Source: Clostridia bacterium
GTDB taxonomy: Bacteria; Bacillota; Clostridia; Oscillospirales; QAMX01
Direction of reading: 5' to 3'
NCBI GenBank assembly: GCA_024404415.1
Contig: JAKSPX010000004.1
Span: forward strand, 1 to 21,193
Length of the DNA: 21,193 bases
Shown piece by piece: positions 1 to 7,494 of this stretch. The position numbers were made by a program, and so were the translations under genes. Positions within the stretch are counted from its first letter, which is position 1. The number at the start of each line of letters is the position of its first letter. A model generated the notes under the pieces. The model saw only the letters and a program-made list of their open reading frames with translations, ran no database searches and was not told the DNA's origin.

Positions 1-2418
1 GCTTTCCTTCGGCGAACGAATGTTGAAGCTGTGGAAGATCTCGGCAAGCGACATGGTCAGAAACGCCATGGTCATGCCGTGCGCGCTGGTCTGGAGCACC
101 CATCTCCCGGTCTCGATGTGGCAGCCGATGAGGTAGGAGGCGAAGACCAGAAGAGTGACAAGCAAGCCCTGATAGAGGATATCAAAGCCCATGCCGCCCG
201 AGAAGATACCCGCGCCGGTTGCGCGCGGTTTTCTCTTCATGACGTCAGCTTCGGCGCTTTCGGTGCCGAGGGCCAGTGCCGGGAAACAGTCGGTGACGAG
301 GTTGATCCAGAGAAGGTGCACCGGCTTGAGGATGGTGAAGCCGATGAGCGACGCAAAGAAGATGCTCATGACCTCGCTCATGTTGGAGCCGAGGAGGAAC
401 TGGATGGATTTGCGGATGTTGTCGTAAATGCGGCGGCCTTCCTCGACCGCGCCGACGATGGTGGCGAAGTTGTCGTCCGCCAGCACCATATCGGCGACGT
501 TCTTGGTGACGTCGGTGCCGGTGATGCCCATGCCGACGCCGATGTCGGCCGATTTGATGGAGGGTGCGTCGTTGACGCCGTCGCCGGTCATGGCCGTGAC
601 CGCGCCGCCCTTGCGCCAGGCGTTGACGATGCGGGTCTTGTGCTCCGGCTGGACACGGGCGTAGACGCTGATGTTCTTATATTCTTTTTCGAAGGTCTCG
701 TCGTCCATTTCGTCGAGCTCACGCCCGGTGATGGCGCGGGCATTGCCGGAGAGGATGCCAAGCTCGCGGGCGATGGCCACAGCGGTATCCACGTGGTCGC
801 CTGTGATCATAATGGGACGGATGCCCGCCGCGCGGCACTTGACGATGGCGTCCTGCACTTCGGGACGCACCGGGTCGATCATGCCGCAGAGGCCGATGAA
901 GCAGAGCTTGCTCTCAAGGAAATTCGTGTCCTCCACCGAGGGGACGGCCTTCCAATGCTTTTCCGCCGTGGCCAGCACGCGCAGGGCGTTATCCGCCATG
1001 GCCTTGTTCTGCTTCTCGATCTCGGCGCGGTTTTCCTCTGTCATCGGGAGCGTCTCGCCGTCCTTCAGGTAGTGTGTGCAGCGGTCGATGACGCTATCGG
1101 GCGCGCCCTTGGTGAACTGGATATATTCGTCGCCCGCCTTGTGCACGGTGGACATCATCTTGCGCAGGGAATCAAACGGCGCTTCGGTGACGCGCAGGTA
1201 ATCTCTTTTGAGGTTGGGCTTTTCGAGACCCAGCTTATTCGCCCATGCGACCAGCGCCGCCTCGGTCGGCTCGCCTGTGACGCTGCCGTCCGGGTTCAAT
1301 TCCGCGTCCGAGCAGAGCGCCATAGCCATGGCGATGCGCCTCTGATCGTCGCCGAAATGGTCGACGACGGTCATTTTGTTCTGGGTCAGGGTGCCGGTCT
1401 TATCCGAGCATATCGTCTGGGCGCAGCCAAGCGTTTCCACCGCGGTGAGGCGGCGGATGATGGCATTCCTCTTGGACATATTGGTGACGCCGATGGACAG
1501 AACCACCGTCACAACGGCGGCAAGGCCCTCCGGAATGGCCGCAACAGCGAGCGAAACGGCCACCATGAAGGCGTCAAGCGCCGGTGCAAAGGCGAAGCCG
1601 CCCGCCTTGATGAGCTGTACGGCAAAGACCACGGCACAGATGCCGAGCACCAGCCACGTCAGGATCTTTGAAAGTCCGGCAAGCTGGATCTGGAGGGGCG
1701 TTTCGCTGTCCTCGGCCTTGGCAAGGGCGTCGGCGATCTTACCCATTTCGGTGTCCATGCCGGTGGCGGTGACCACGGCCGTGCCACGGCCATAGCTGAC
1801 CGAGCTGCCCATATAAAGCATATTCTTGCGGTCGCCGAGCGGGACGTCCTTACCGTCGGCGGGCGCGGAAATGACCTCGGCTTCCTTGTTGACGGGGAGT
1901 GATTCGCCGGTCAGGGCAGCTTCCTCCACCTTGAGACTGGCGCTCATCAGGATGCGCGCGTCCGCCGGAACGGCGTCGCCGGCTTCCAGCATGATGACGT
2001 CGCCGACCACCAGTTCTTCACTCGGCACCGAAAGCATGGTGCCGTCGCGGTACACCTTGGACATGGCGGCGGACATAGCCTGCAAGGCCTCAATGGCCTT
2101 TTCCGCCTTGCTCTCCTGATACACGCCGAGTACGGCGTTGACGATGACCACCGCGAGGATGATGATGACGTCCGCGAAGCTCTCGTTTTCCACAACGGCG
2201 AGGATGCCGCTGACGGCAGCCGCGGCGATCAGAATGATGATCATCGGGTCGGCAAGCTGTTCTAAAAAGCGTTTGACCAGCGGCACCTTTTCGGCCGCGG
2301 CCAGCTTGTTGCGGCCGTTTTTCTCCAATCTCGCTGCCGCTTCGGCAGAATCGAGGCCCGCTTCGACCGAGCGCACCTCGCTTAAGACGGTTTCTTTTTC
2401 TTCCAGATAGAATTTCAA
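1..2418 (-). CDS. P-type (P2A, calcium-pump family) cation ATPase, probable Mn2+/Ca2+ exporter, C-terminus outside window
   Basis: The 806 visible residues encode a membrane ATPase that moves a divalent cation out of the cytoplasm using an aspartyl-phosphate intermediate. Visible in order: the TM4 motif AIPEGL, the phosphorylation motif CSDKTGTLTQNK with Asp339, KGAPD in the nucleotide domain, MITGDH, the hinge MTGDGVNDAP, then TM5 SNMSEV (Asn679, Glu682) and TM6 NLVTD (Asn706, Thr709, Asp710). These TM4-TM6 residues match the cation ligands of SERCA-type pumps. The start is a TTG at 2418, preceded at 8 bases by AGGAG; no ATG fits, and a GTG 9 bases upstream overlaps that Shine-Dalgarno. The reading frame is still open at base 1 and roughly 60-90 C-terminal residues are missing compared with the family's usual 870-900. 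The leader carries a Mn2+ riboswitch. Bacterial pumps of this family under that switch (YoaB of Lactococcus, MgaA of pneumococcus) export manganese, so Mn2+ export is my inference over Ca2+. Confidence 0.93.
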   Translation of the reverse strand, partial: MKFYLEEKETVLSEVRSVEAGLDSAEAAARLEKNGRNKLAAAEKVPLVKRFLEQLADPMIIILIAAAAVSGILAVVENESFADVIIILAVVIVNAVLGVYQESKAEKAIEALQAMSAAMSKVYRDGTMLSVPSEELVVGDVIMLEAGDAVPADARILMSASLKVEEAALTGESLPVNKEAEVISAPADGKDVPLGDRKNMLYMGSSVSYGRGTAVVTATGMDTEMGKIADALAKAEDSETPLQIQLAGLSKILTWLVLGICAVVFAVQLIKAGGFAFAPALDAFMVAVSLAVAAIPEGLAAVVTVVLSIGVTNMSKRNAIIRRLTAVETLGCAQTICSDKTGTLTQNKMTVVDHFGDDQRRIAMAMALCSDAELNPDGSVTGEPTEAALVAWANKLGLEKPNLKRDYLRVTEAPFDSLRKMMSTVHKAGDEYIQFTKGAPDSVIDRCTHYLKDGETLPMTEENRAEIEKQNKAMADNALRVLATAEKHWKAVPSVEDTNFLESKLCFIGLCGMIDPVRPEVQDAIVKCRAAGIRPIMITGDHVDTAVAIARELGILSGNARAITGRELDEMDDETFEKEYKNISVYARVQPEHKTRIVNAWRKGGAVTAMTGDGVNDAPSIKSADIGVGMGITGTDVTKNVADMVLADDNFATIVGAVEEGRRIYDNIRKSIQFLLGSNMSEVMSIFFASLIGFTILKPVHLLWINLVTDCFPALALGTESAEADVMKRKPRATGAGIFSGGMGFDILYQGLLVTLLVFASYLIGCHIETGRWVLQTSAHGMTMAFLTMSLAEIFHSFNIRSPKES

Positions 2419-2442
2419 TCTACCCACTCCTTTTTGACCTAT

Positions 2443-2484
2443 GAAAATACGAAACCCGTGTGCAGCACTCGGCGACACACGGGT
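2443..2484 (-). terminator. Intrinsic terminator in the riboswitch expression platform
   Basis: On the minus strand ACCCGTGTG (2484-2476) and CACACGGGT (2462-2454) form a perfect 9-bp stem with a 13-nt loop, followed by the U-rich run TTCGTATTTT. It lies between the aptamer and the ATPase ribosome binding site, where a transcription-control hairpin is expected. The upstream segment GCGTGTGTC (2511-2503) carries the same GTGTG core and could pair with the 3' arm instead, acting as an antiterminator. The U run is interrupted, so termination strength is uncertain. Confidence 0.72.
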
Positions 2485-2528
2485 GATCTTTCAGGATATA
2501 AAGACACACGCATGGCCAAAGGCTCACA

Positions 2529-2620
2529 CATGAGTCTCGCAATTTGAAGCAAGCCAAGCCGTTTCCGGCGTGCTGACTGACTTGCTGCGCACGTTTCCGC
2601 GCGCCAGCTACTCCCTCATC
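2529..2620 (-). promoter_or_regulatory. yybP-ykoY manganese riboswitch aptamer
   Basis: Read on the minus strand, the leader of the P-type ATPase contains GATGAGGGAGTAGC at its 5' side and GCGAGACTCATG at its 3' side. These match the conserved GGGGAGUAGC and GCAAGACC/GCGAGACC segments that form the metal-binding loops of the yybP-ykoY family. The flanking ATGAG and CTCAT close P1. Between them are GC-rich arms with GGAAAC-type loops and the CAGTCAGCA segment. The family senses Mn2+ and turns on manganese efflux genes. The position, strand and downstream gene all fit. The aptamer limits are approximate because P1 may be longer. Confidence 0.9.
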
Positions 2621-2634
2621 GGAATCTTTATGGT

Positions 2635-2664
2635 ATTTTAACACGCCGAAATACGCTTTGTCAA
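2635..2664 (-). promoter_or_regulatory. Sigma-A type promoter for riboswitch and P-type ATPase
   Basis: On the minus strand a perfect -35 box TTGACA (2664-2659) is separated by 18 bases from TAAAAT (2640-2635), a five-of-six match to the -10 consensus. Transcription would start near 2628. That gives a leader of about 210 nt that begins just before the riboswitch aptamer. Confidence 0.8.
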
Positions 2665-2680
2665 TCCCCCACGCGGGGAT
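2664..2680. repeat. Inverted repeat between divergent -35 boxes, possible operator
   Basis: ATCCCC and GGGGAT form a 6-bp inverted repeat with a 5-base centre. It touches the minus-strand -35 box and lies between the two divergent promoters, so a protein bound here could affect both. No transcription factor is encoded nearby, and the repeat is short enough that chance is possible. Confidence 0.35.
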
Positions 2681-2698
2681 TTTCCGCCGTCCTTCGGG

Positions 2699-2727
2699 TT
2701 GAAAAGCGGCAAAAAGCGGTGTATAAT
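2699..2727 (+). promoter_or_regulatory. Sigma-A type promoter for amylase-SDR pair
   Basis: TTGAAA (2699-2704), a 17-base spacer and a perfect TATAAT (2722-2727) precede the amylase gene. Transcription would start near 2733, giving a leader of about 33 bases that contains the GGGAGG ribosome binding site. This placement also shows that an in-frame ATG at 2719 cannot be the real start. Confidence 0.83.
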
Positions 2728-2766
2728 GAAAGCATGCTCCGCGAAATTATACCGGGAGGTAATACT

Positions 2767-4098
2767 ATGAAAAAGCAGGCACTCCGCGCCCCTGACTGGT
2801 TTGCTGAGGGGTCCATGTATCAGATCAATCCGCGCACCTTCTCGAAGGAGGGCACCATCGCTTCCGTCACACGCGAGCTTCCCTACCTTGCCTCCCTCGG
2901 TTTCGGCACCATGTACCTCTGCCCCGTTTTTGCCGAGGATGACTCGACCGACCTCTCCAACTGGAGCGAAAGGCAGAAAAAGTCCGCCACAGGCAACCCC
3001 AAGAACCCCTACCGCATGACCGACTATTTCCGCATCGACGAGGAATACGGCACCGACGAGGATTTGAAAGCCTTTGTTGCCGAAGCACACCGCCTCGGGA
3101 TGCACGTCATGCTGGACCTTGTCTATCTCCACATCGGCCCGCACGCCGATATTCTCAAGACGCATCCCGAATTTGCCCAGCACAACCCCGACGGTTCAGT
3201 CAAGGAGACCATCTGGCATTTCCCCTACCTGAATTTCGAACATCCCGGCCTCCGCGAATACCTTTGGGCCAACATGGTTTATTACGTTTCTGTCTTCGAC
3301 GTGGACGGCTACCGCTGTGACGTCGGGGACGGCGTGCCGCTGGATTTCTGGATCGAAGGCCGCCGCCGCATCCAGGCTGTCAAGCCCGACGCGGTGCTTC
3401 TGAACGAAGGCCGCAACTACGATTATCTCCTTGAGGGCTTCGACGCCTGCTACGCTTTTGACTGGCATGAGACCATCTACTCCGTCTTCCGCGGCAAAAA
3501 GACCGCGAAGGATATCCGCCTCTCGGCCGAAAACGCCGCCGAATCGCGTCCTCTCGGCGGGCTTCTGATGCGCGACATGGATAACCACGACACCGTCACC
3601 GACTGGCCGATGCGCACCGAGCTGGCCGCCGGGCACGACGGCATGGAGCTTGCTGAGGTCCTGAATTTCACCGTCGACGGTATCCCGATGGTCTACACCG
3701 GGAACGAACTTGCCGATGAAGCAAACCTCTGCATGTTTGCCAACCGCTTCTTCCCCGGAAAATTCGAGGTCACCGACCGCGAGGCGAAAAACACCCCCGC
3801 CGCTCTCCGCCGTCAGGAGATCATCAAAAAGCTTAATACTCTCCGCCGCGAAAACCGGGTCCTCTCCCGCGGCGAGACGCGCTTCATCGAAAACGACCGT
3901 GATGAAACGATTCTCTCCTTCGTCCGTGAGCTTGATGGCGAGCGCATCCTCTTCCTCGGAAGCTTCTCGAAAGAAGCGGTCTCCTTCTCGCTTGCAGAAG
4001 AATTACCGGATGGCGAAAGCCTGATCGAAAACGGTTTTGAAAAGACCTGCGGCGGTTATTCACTCGCTCCGCGCGGCTACGCCGTCATCAGATTCTGA
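2767..4098 (+). CDS. GH13 alpha-amylase family glycoside hydrolase, cytoplasmic
   Basis: This 443-residue enzyme of the alpha-amylase clan should hydrolyse or transfer alpha-glucosidic bonds in short malto-oligosaccharides or a related substrate. The GH13 landmarks are all visible: region I DLVYLH (Asp117-His122), region II GYRCD with Arg183 and the nucleophile Asp185, region III NEGRN with acid/base Glu214, and region IV NHD with transition-state Asp275. A short beta domain follows to the C-terminus. There is no signal peptide, so it acts inside the cell. I chose the ATG at 2767 because it follows GGGAGG at a good distance and lies downstream of the promoter. In region I Leu121 replaces the usual Asn that binds calcium in many amylases. 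It is the first gene of a two-gene unit with the SDR gene 14 bases downstream. The exact substrate cannot be told. Confidence 0.88.
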   Translation: MKKQALRAPDWFAEGSMYQINPRTFSKEGTIASVTRELPYLASLGFGTMYLCPVFAEDDSTDLSNWSERQKKSATGNPKNPYRMTDYFRIDEEYGTDEDLKAFVAEAHRLGMHVMLDLVYLHIGPHADILKTHPEFAQHNPDGSVKETIWHFPYLNFEHPGLREYLWANMVYYVSVFDVDGYRCDVGDGVPLDFWIEGRRRIQAVKPDAVLLNEGRNYDYLLEGFDACYAFDWHETIYSVFRGKKTAKDIRLSAENAAESRPLGGLLMRDMDNHDTVTDWPMRTELAAGHDGMELAEVLNFTVDGIPMVYTGNELADEANLCMFANRFFPGKFEVTDREAKNTPAALRRQEIIKKLNTLRRENRVLSRGETRFIENDRDETILSFVRELDGERILFLGSFSKEAVSFSLAEELPDGESLIENGFEKTCGGYSLAPRGYAVIRF

Positions 4099-4112
4099 AA
4101 GGAGCAATTTTT

Positions 4113-4853
4113 ATGGAACTTACAGGCAAAAAAGCCTTTGTGACCGGCTCCAGCCGCGGTATCGGCCGCGCCATTGCCATAGAGCTTGCGCGCCGCGGCG
4201 CAGAAGTGATCGTCCACGCCTCCGCGCCCTCCGCCAAAGCGGAAGAGACGCTTTCCCTCATCCGGGAGGCGGGCGGCAAAGCCTCGTTCGTCCCCTCGGA
4301 CCTCTCCCATCCCGAAAACCTTCCCGGCCTGATCGAAAAGGCCGGCGGATGCGATATTTTAGTTTTGAACGCCTCCATGCAGATCCGGAAGCCGTGGGCC
4401 GAGATCACCGCCGACGAATACCTCACGCAGATGAACTGCAATTTCTTCGCCTCGCTCTCGCTCATCCAGCAGGCCGTTCCCTACATGAAAGCGAAAAAGT
4501 GGGGCCGCATCATCACCATCGGGAGCGTGCAGGAGGCCAAGCCGCACCCCGATATGCTGGTCTACTCCTCCTCCAAGGCCGCCCAGACCAACATGGTGGA
4601 ATCGCTTGCTCTCCAACTCGCAGGCGACAACATCACCGTCAACAACGTCGCGCCCGGCGTGATCTACACCGACCGCAACGTCGAAGCGCTTTCCGACCCG
4701 GTCTACGCCCAAAAGGTCTCCGCCTCCATCCCGCTCGGCTTTTACGGCGAACCCGCCGACGTCGCGCCGACCGTCGCCCTCCTTGCAAGTGACGATGGCC
4801 GCTACATCACCGGCCAGTCCATTTTTGTCGACGGAGGAAAGAGCATACAATAA
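4113..4853 (+). CDS. SDR-family NAD(P)-dependent oxidoreductase (FabG-like)
   Basis: This is a 246-residue classical short-chain dehydrogenase/reductase. It would oxidise or reduce an alcohol/carbonyl pair with NAD(H) or NADP(H). The nucleotide-binding TGSSRGIG is at residues 11-18, LNAS stands in place of the usual NAG, and the catalytic set is Asn110, Ser138, Tyr151 and Lys155 (YSSSK). NNVAPG follows, and the C-terminal DGG is typical. Length matches the family. The ATG follows AAAGGAG with a suitable gap and lies 14 bases after the amylase stop, so the two are probably co-transcribed. Similarity to 3-oxoacyl-ACP reductases is generic. Pairing with a glycosidase rather than fatty-acid genes suggests a sugar or polyol substrate, but that is only inference. 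Confidence 0.88.
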   Translation: MELTGKKAFVTGSSRGIGRAIAIELARRGAEVIVHASAPSAKAEETLSLIREAGGKASFVPSDLSHPENLPGLIEKAGGCDILVLNASMQIRKPWAEITADEYLTQMNCNFFASLSLIQQAVPYMKAKKWGRIITIGSVQEAKPHPDMLVYSSSKAAQTNMVESLALQLAGDNITVNNVAPGVIYTDRNVEALSDPVYAQKVSASIPLGFYGEPADVAPTVALLASDDGRYITGQSIFVDGGKSIQ

Positions 4854-4867
4854 ATCGTCCAAAAGAG

Positions 4868-4914
4868 ATTCCCCTTTTCCGTCCCGCGCCGCGGGTGGAA
4901 AAGGGGAATTTTTT
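4868..4914 (+). terminator. Intrinsic terminator after amylase-SDR unit
   Basis: ATTCCCCTTTTCC (4868-4880) and GGAAAAGGGGAAT (4897-4909) form a perfect 13-bp stem. A second small GC hairpin (CCCGC/GCGGG) sits in the loop, and a run of T residues follows. On the minus strand the hairpin is followed by TCTCTTTT, so it may also end the convergent GH39-like transcript. Confidence 0.92.
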
Positions 4915-4944
4915 GTATGTGTGATCAACGGTTTTGGATTCGTA

Positions 4945-6246
4945 TCATATTTCTTTGAGCAATACGATGGAATCCTTGGGCATACTTAATACATCGCCGC
5001 TTTTGACACGGCCGATACAGGCTTCGGTATTGCGCTTGTCGGTGCGAAAAACTTCAAACACGGTTTCGGGGTCAGAGAAATTCAAACGGATCTTTTCGAG
5101 AACAGCGCCTTCATCCTTGTAGTTAGCAAGCATCACCGTCTTCTTTTCCCCGGCGGCAGCAAGAACATAGACATTTCCCTCTTCGATGGAGGCTTCTACC
5201 CGATCCTTCTGAGCGGCGATATCGCCATAGGCCTTGAAGGCATAATACGGTTTTTCCCGTTCTGCGATCGCCCCACCGCCGTTGACCATGCTCGTTCCTT
5301 TGGAAAATAAGCCGCACCAACTGCTCTTGGGATGTGCCACATAATAAGCCGCCCGGTTCGCAGGCGAGTTCTGCATGGTGCACATCAGCGCCGCACAGAA
5401 AGCAGCTCCGTGTTCTTTCTTTATCAGCCTGAAGGACTCGGGCATATTCTGCCAATTTTGGACATAGTTCCACTCAGAACAGACGATCTCGGTATCGTCA
5501 TAGCCAAATTCATGCAGGATATCCCGGGCATATTCTGCCCGTTTGACGCAATCGTCAGGCTCCTTCATATAGCATTGATAGGTGCAGAAGTCATAGGGCA
5601 CATGGCTTCCGTCCTTAGTCATGTATTCGAGGAAGGAACGGAGAAAGCCGCCCTCAATGTTGGCAATGTCACTGCCGCCGAAGTGCAAATCCGGAAAACG
5701 GTTTTTGAGGTAGGTGACTACGACCTTGTAGAACGCAAAAAACTCTTCCCACTCGCCATACCAGATGTTCTTGGTATCGGGCTCAGACCAGATTTCCCAG
5801 TCCCGGATGTTCAGATGCAGGCCGTCCGCCCAACCATAATTATAGTGCAGGATGATATGTTCAACGATTTTCGCCCACTTGAGATAGTCTTTGGGCGGAA
5901 CCGTATGAATGTGGTACTGAAAATCAATGGCACAGCCCAGACGGTAGAGAATACCGGTACCGCACTCAGTGATGGCCTTGAGGTATTCATCCGTAAGCCG
6001 GAAGTTGTAGCATTCGGGGTCGTCGGGATCGCACTTGAAGACCTTGAAAATGCTGTCGACATCGACAAATTCCCCGCTGCCGTAAGGATTCTCGCAATCG
6101 TGCAGGTGGGAGAAGGGGATTCGGGCCTCCTTGAACCAGGGACGCGCGTCATCATGGAAGTTGCGGGTCAACGGACCGCAGTTGATGCCGTTCATCTGCT
6201 TAACAGGACCGATAACCCTGGAAAAGTCAATACTCAGGTGTTTCAT
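4945..6246 (-). CDS. GH39-like glycoside hydrolase (beta-xylosidase/iduronidase-type barrel)
   Basis: This 433-residue protein looks like a clan GH-A TIM-barrel glycosidase nearest to family 39, whose members remove beta-xylose or related residues by a retaining mechanism. The acid/base motif is WEIWSEPD with Glu155 and the nucleophile motif is CSEWNY with Glu258, at the expected separation of about 100 residues. GH39 enzymes usually have Asn before the acid/base Glu; here it is Ser154. A C-terminal beta region follows from about residue 345. There is no signal peptide, so a cytoplasmic enzyme is likely. I chose the ATG at 6246 because AAAGGAAAG precedes it; an in-frame ATG at 6306 lies upstream of the promoter's -10 box. 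The gene is more A+T rich than its neighbours (48-57 % G+C in three 60-base rows I counted, against 65 % in a row of the aldolase gene) and is isolated by terminators, which suggests later acquisition. The family assignment rests on motifs only. Confidence 0.78.
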   Translation of the reverse strand: MKHLSIDFSRVIGPVKQMNGINCGPLTRNFHDDARPWFKEARIPFSHLHDCENPYGSGEFVDVDSIFKVFKCDPDDPECYNFRLTDEYLKAITECGTGILYRLGCAIDFQYHIHTVPPKDYLKWAKIVEHIILHYNYGWADGLHLNIRDWEIWSEPDTKNIWYGEWEEFFAFYKVVVTYLKNRFPDLHFGGSDIANIEGGFLRSFLEYMTKDGSHVPYDFCTYQCYMKEPDDCVKRAEYARDILHEFGYDDTEIVCSEWNYVQNWQNMPESFRLIKKEHGAAFCAALMCTMQNSPANRAAYYVAHPKSSWCGLFSKGTSMVNGGGAIAEREKPYYAFKAYGDIAAQKDRVEASIEEGNVYVLAAAGEKKTVMLANYKDEGAVLEKIRLNFSDPETVFEVFRTDKRNTEACIGRVKSGDVLSMPKDSIVLLKEI

Positions 6247-6278
6247 GGCCGAATCTTTCCTTTCGATTTTTCGGTTAT

Positions 6279-6306
6279 ATTGTATAAATTGCAATACTGC
6301 CATCAA
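6279..6306 (-). promoter_or_regulatory. Candidate promoter of GH39-like gene
   Basis: On the minus strand TTGATG (6306-6301), a 16-base spacer and TACAAT (6284-6279) lie 33 bases before the start codon. The -35 box overlaps the U-run of the terminator that closes the upstream operon, so the gene would be transcribed independently. The match is moderate. Confidence 0.5.
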
Positions 6307-6341
6307 AAAACATAACCCTCCGCATCTGCAGAAGGGTATGT
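6304..6341 (-). terminator. Intrinsic terminator after the four-gene operon
   Basis: On the minus strand ACATACCCT (6341-6333) pairs with AGGGTTATGT (6319-6310), with one bulged T, and is followed by a run of six T. It lies about 50 bases after the stop of the PHP-Dabb gene. Confidence 0.82.
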
Positions 6342-6393
6342 TTCATATGGCAACCGCTCATTGTGTATTGTCGATTGTGCGTGGAATTTCCAT

Positions 6394-7491
6394 TCAGATA
6401 TAATAGTCCATCGAGACGCTGCTTTCCCTTGCCTCGTGCATGAATTTCTTCACCACGTCCACGTGGTAGGGATGGTTCTGATAGGCTTCGAGCGCCGCCT
6501 TGTCCTTGACGACCACTTCCAGAACGACGTCATAAGAGCGGCCTGAGTGCAGAAAATCGACGCCGACCTGAATATCCTCCAGCATTTCGACCTTGCCCTT
6601 CATGGAGCGGAGCACGTCCGCCGCCGTGCGGCAGTTGACCTCGCTCGGATTCTTGAGCTTGAAGCAGACGATGTGCTTGACCCGCTTTTCTTCCACCTCA
6701 TACCTGGCCTCTCTGCACCAGGAAAGCACCTCGGCTTCCTCCACCTCGCGCTGACCGTTTTCAAAGATCACGACCGGGAGCATGACCTTGGCCGTCAGGT
6801 TTTCCAGGCGATCCGCCGGGAAGAGGAGCGCCGGCTGATCCTTCGCAAGGACGCGCTTTGCGAAATCATAGGTGGATTCGATGGGCTTTTCGTAGGCGAT
6901 GGCGCCGTTGGAATCGCTAATGCGGCTCTTATGATGGGTATCGGAGCCGGTGATGGTGAAGAGGCCGAACTTTTTGGCGTAGGCGAGGGCAATGTAGTCC
7001 TCCACCGGCTTGTTCCCGGTGTTCACCGCCTCGATGCCGTCGCAGTAATCGAGGCCGAGGTGGATCTTTGTGATGTAGTTGCGGTCGCGGAAGGGGTGCG
7101 CCTGAATGACGCAGCCGCCGTGGGCGTGCACAAGATTATACATCTCTTCTCTTGTCCAGTTGCGGATCTCGGGATGGGCAAGCAGCCATTCCTTATCCAC
7201 GCCGTAGATCAGGTATTCGTCGCCCTCGAAGTTCTCCTCGATGCCGAAGAAAACCTTGAAATTCTGCTTGTCGCCCTCGGCCTTGGCTTCCTCGTAGCCG
7301 CGGCAGTAGGCGTTTACATATTCATCCCACGGGAGCGAACGCTCGGGGCGGGTATTGCCGTGGTAAAAATGGTCGGTGATGAAAATACCGTCGTAGCCGC
7401 GGGACTTGAAGATCTCAATATATTCCTTGCCGGGCGTCACGCCGCATTTGCTCGATTCGCCGGTGTGCATGTGCATTTCATAGCGATACAT
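6394..7491 (-). CDS. PHP-domain metal-dependent hydrolase fused to a C-terminal Dabb domain
   Basis: This 365-residue protein has two recognisable parts. Residues 1-200 form a PHP phosphoesterase-type domain with metal-binding motifs HMH (His7, His9), TDH (Asp40, His41), GIEEN (Glu85/86), QAHPF (His132) and GSDTHH (Asp184, His186). Residues 201-265 are a linker with some beta character. Residues 270-365 (VKHIVCFKLK to the end, with a conserved NHPYH) resemble the Dabb or stress-responsive A/B barrel, a small dimeric fold. PHP proteins hydrolyse phosphate esters; Dabb domains often bind small organic ligands or cyclise them. The ATG at 7491 has GGGAGGA overlapping the end of the preceding gene, whose stop is only 3 bases away, so translation is likely coupled. 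It is the last gene of the operon before the terminator at 6310. The combined function is unknown to me. Confidence 0.83.
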   Translation of the reverse strand: MYRYEMHMHTGESSKCGVTPGKEYIEIFKSRGYDGIFITDHFYHGNTRPERSLPWDEYVNAYCRGYEEAKAEGDKQNFKVFFGIEENFEGDEYLIYGVDKEWLLAHPEIRNWTREEMYNLVHAHGGCVIQAHPFRDRNYITKIHLGLDYCDGIEAVNTGNKPVEDYIALAYAKKFGLFTITGSDTHHKSRISDSNGAIAYEKPIESTYDFAKRVLAKDQPALLFPADRLENLTAKVMLPVVIFENGQREVEEAEVLSWCREARYEVEEKRVKHIVCFKLKNPSEVNCRTAADVLRSMKGKVEMLEDIQVGVDFLHSGRSYDVVLEVVVKDKAALEAYQNHPYHVDVVKKFMHEARESSVSMDYYI

Positions 7492-7494
7492 GAT

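Noticed and set aside
31..1671. Long plus-strand open frame of 546 codons opposite the P-type ATPase
   Set aside because: It has no ribosome binding site and no family motif, and it reads as low-complexity Asp/Gly/Ala/Val/His-rich sequence. It is the shadow of the minus-strand gene, which has all P-type motifs.
2420..2644. Small minus-strand open frame of 74 codons before the P-type ATPase
   Set aside because: It coincides with the Mn2+ riboswitch and its terminator, and its start lies at or before the promoter -10 box.
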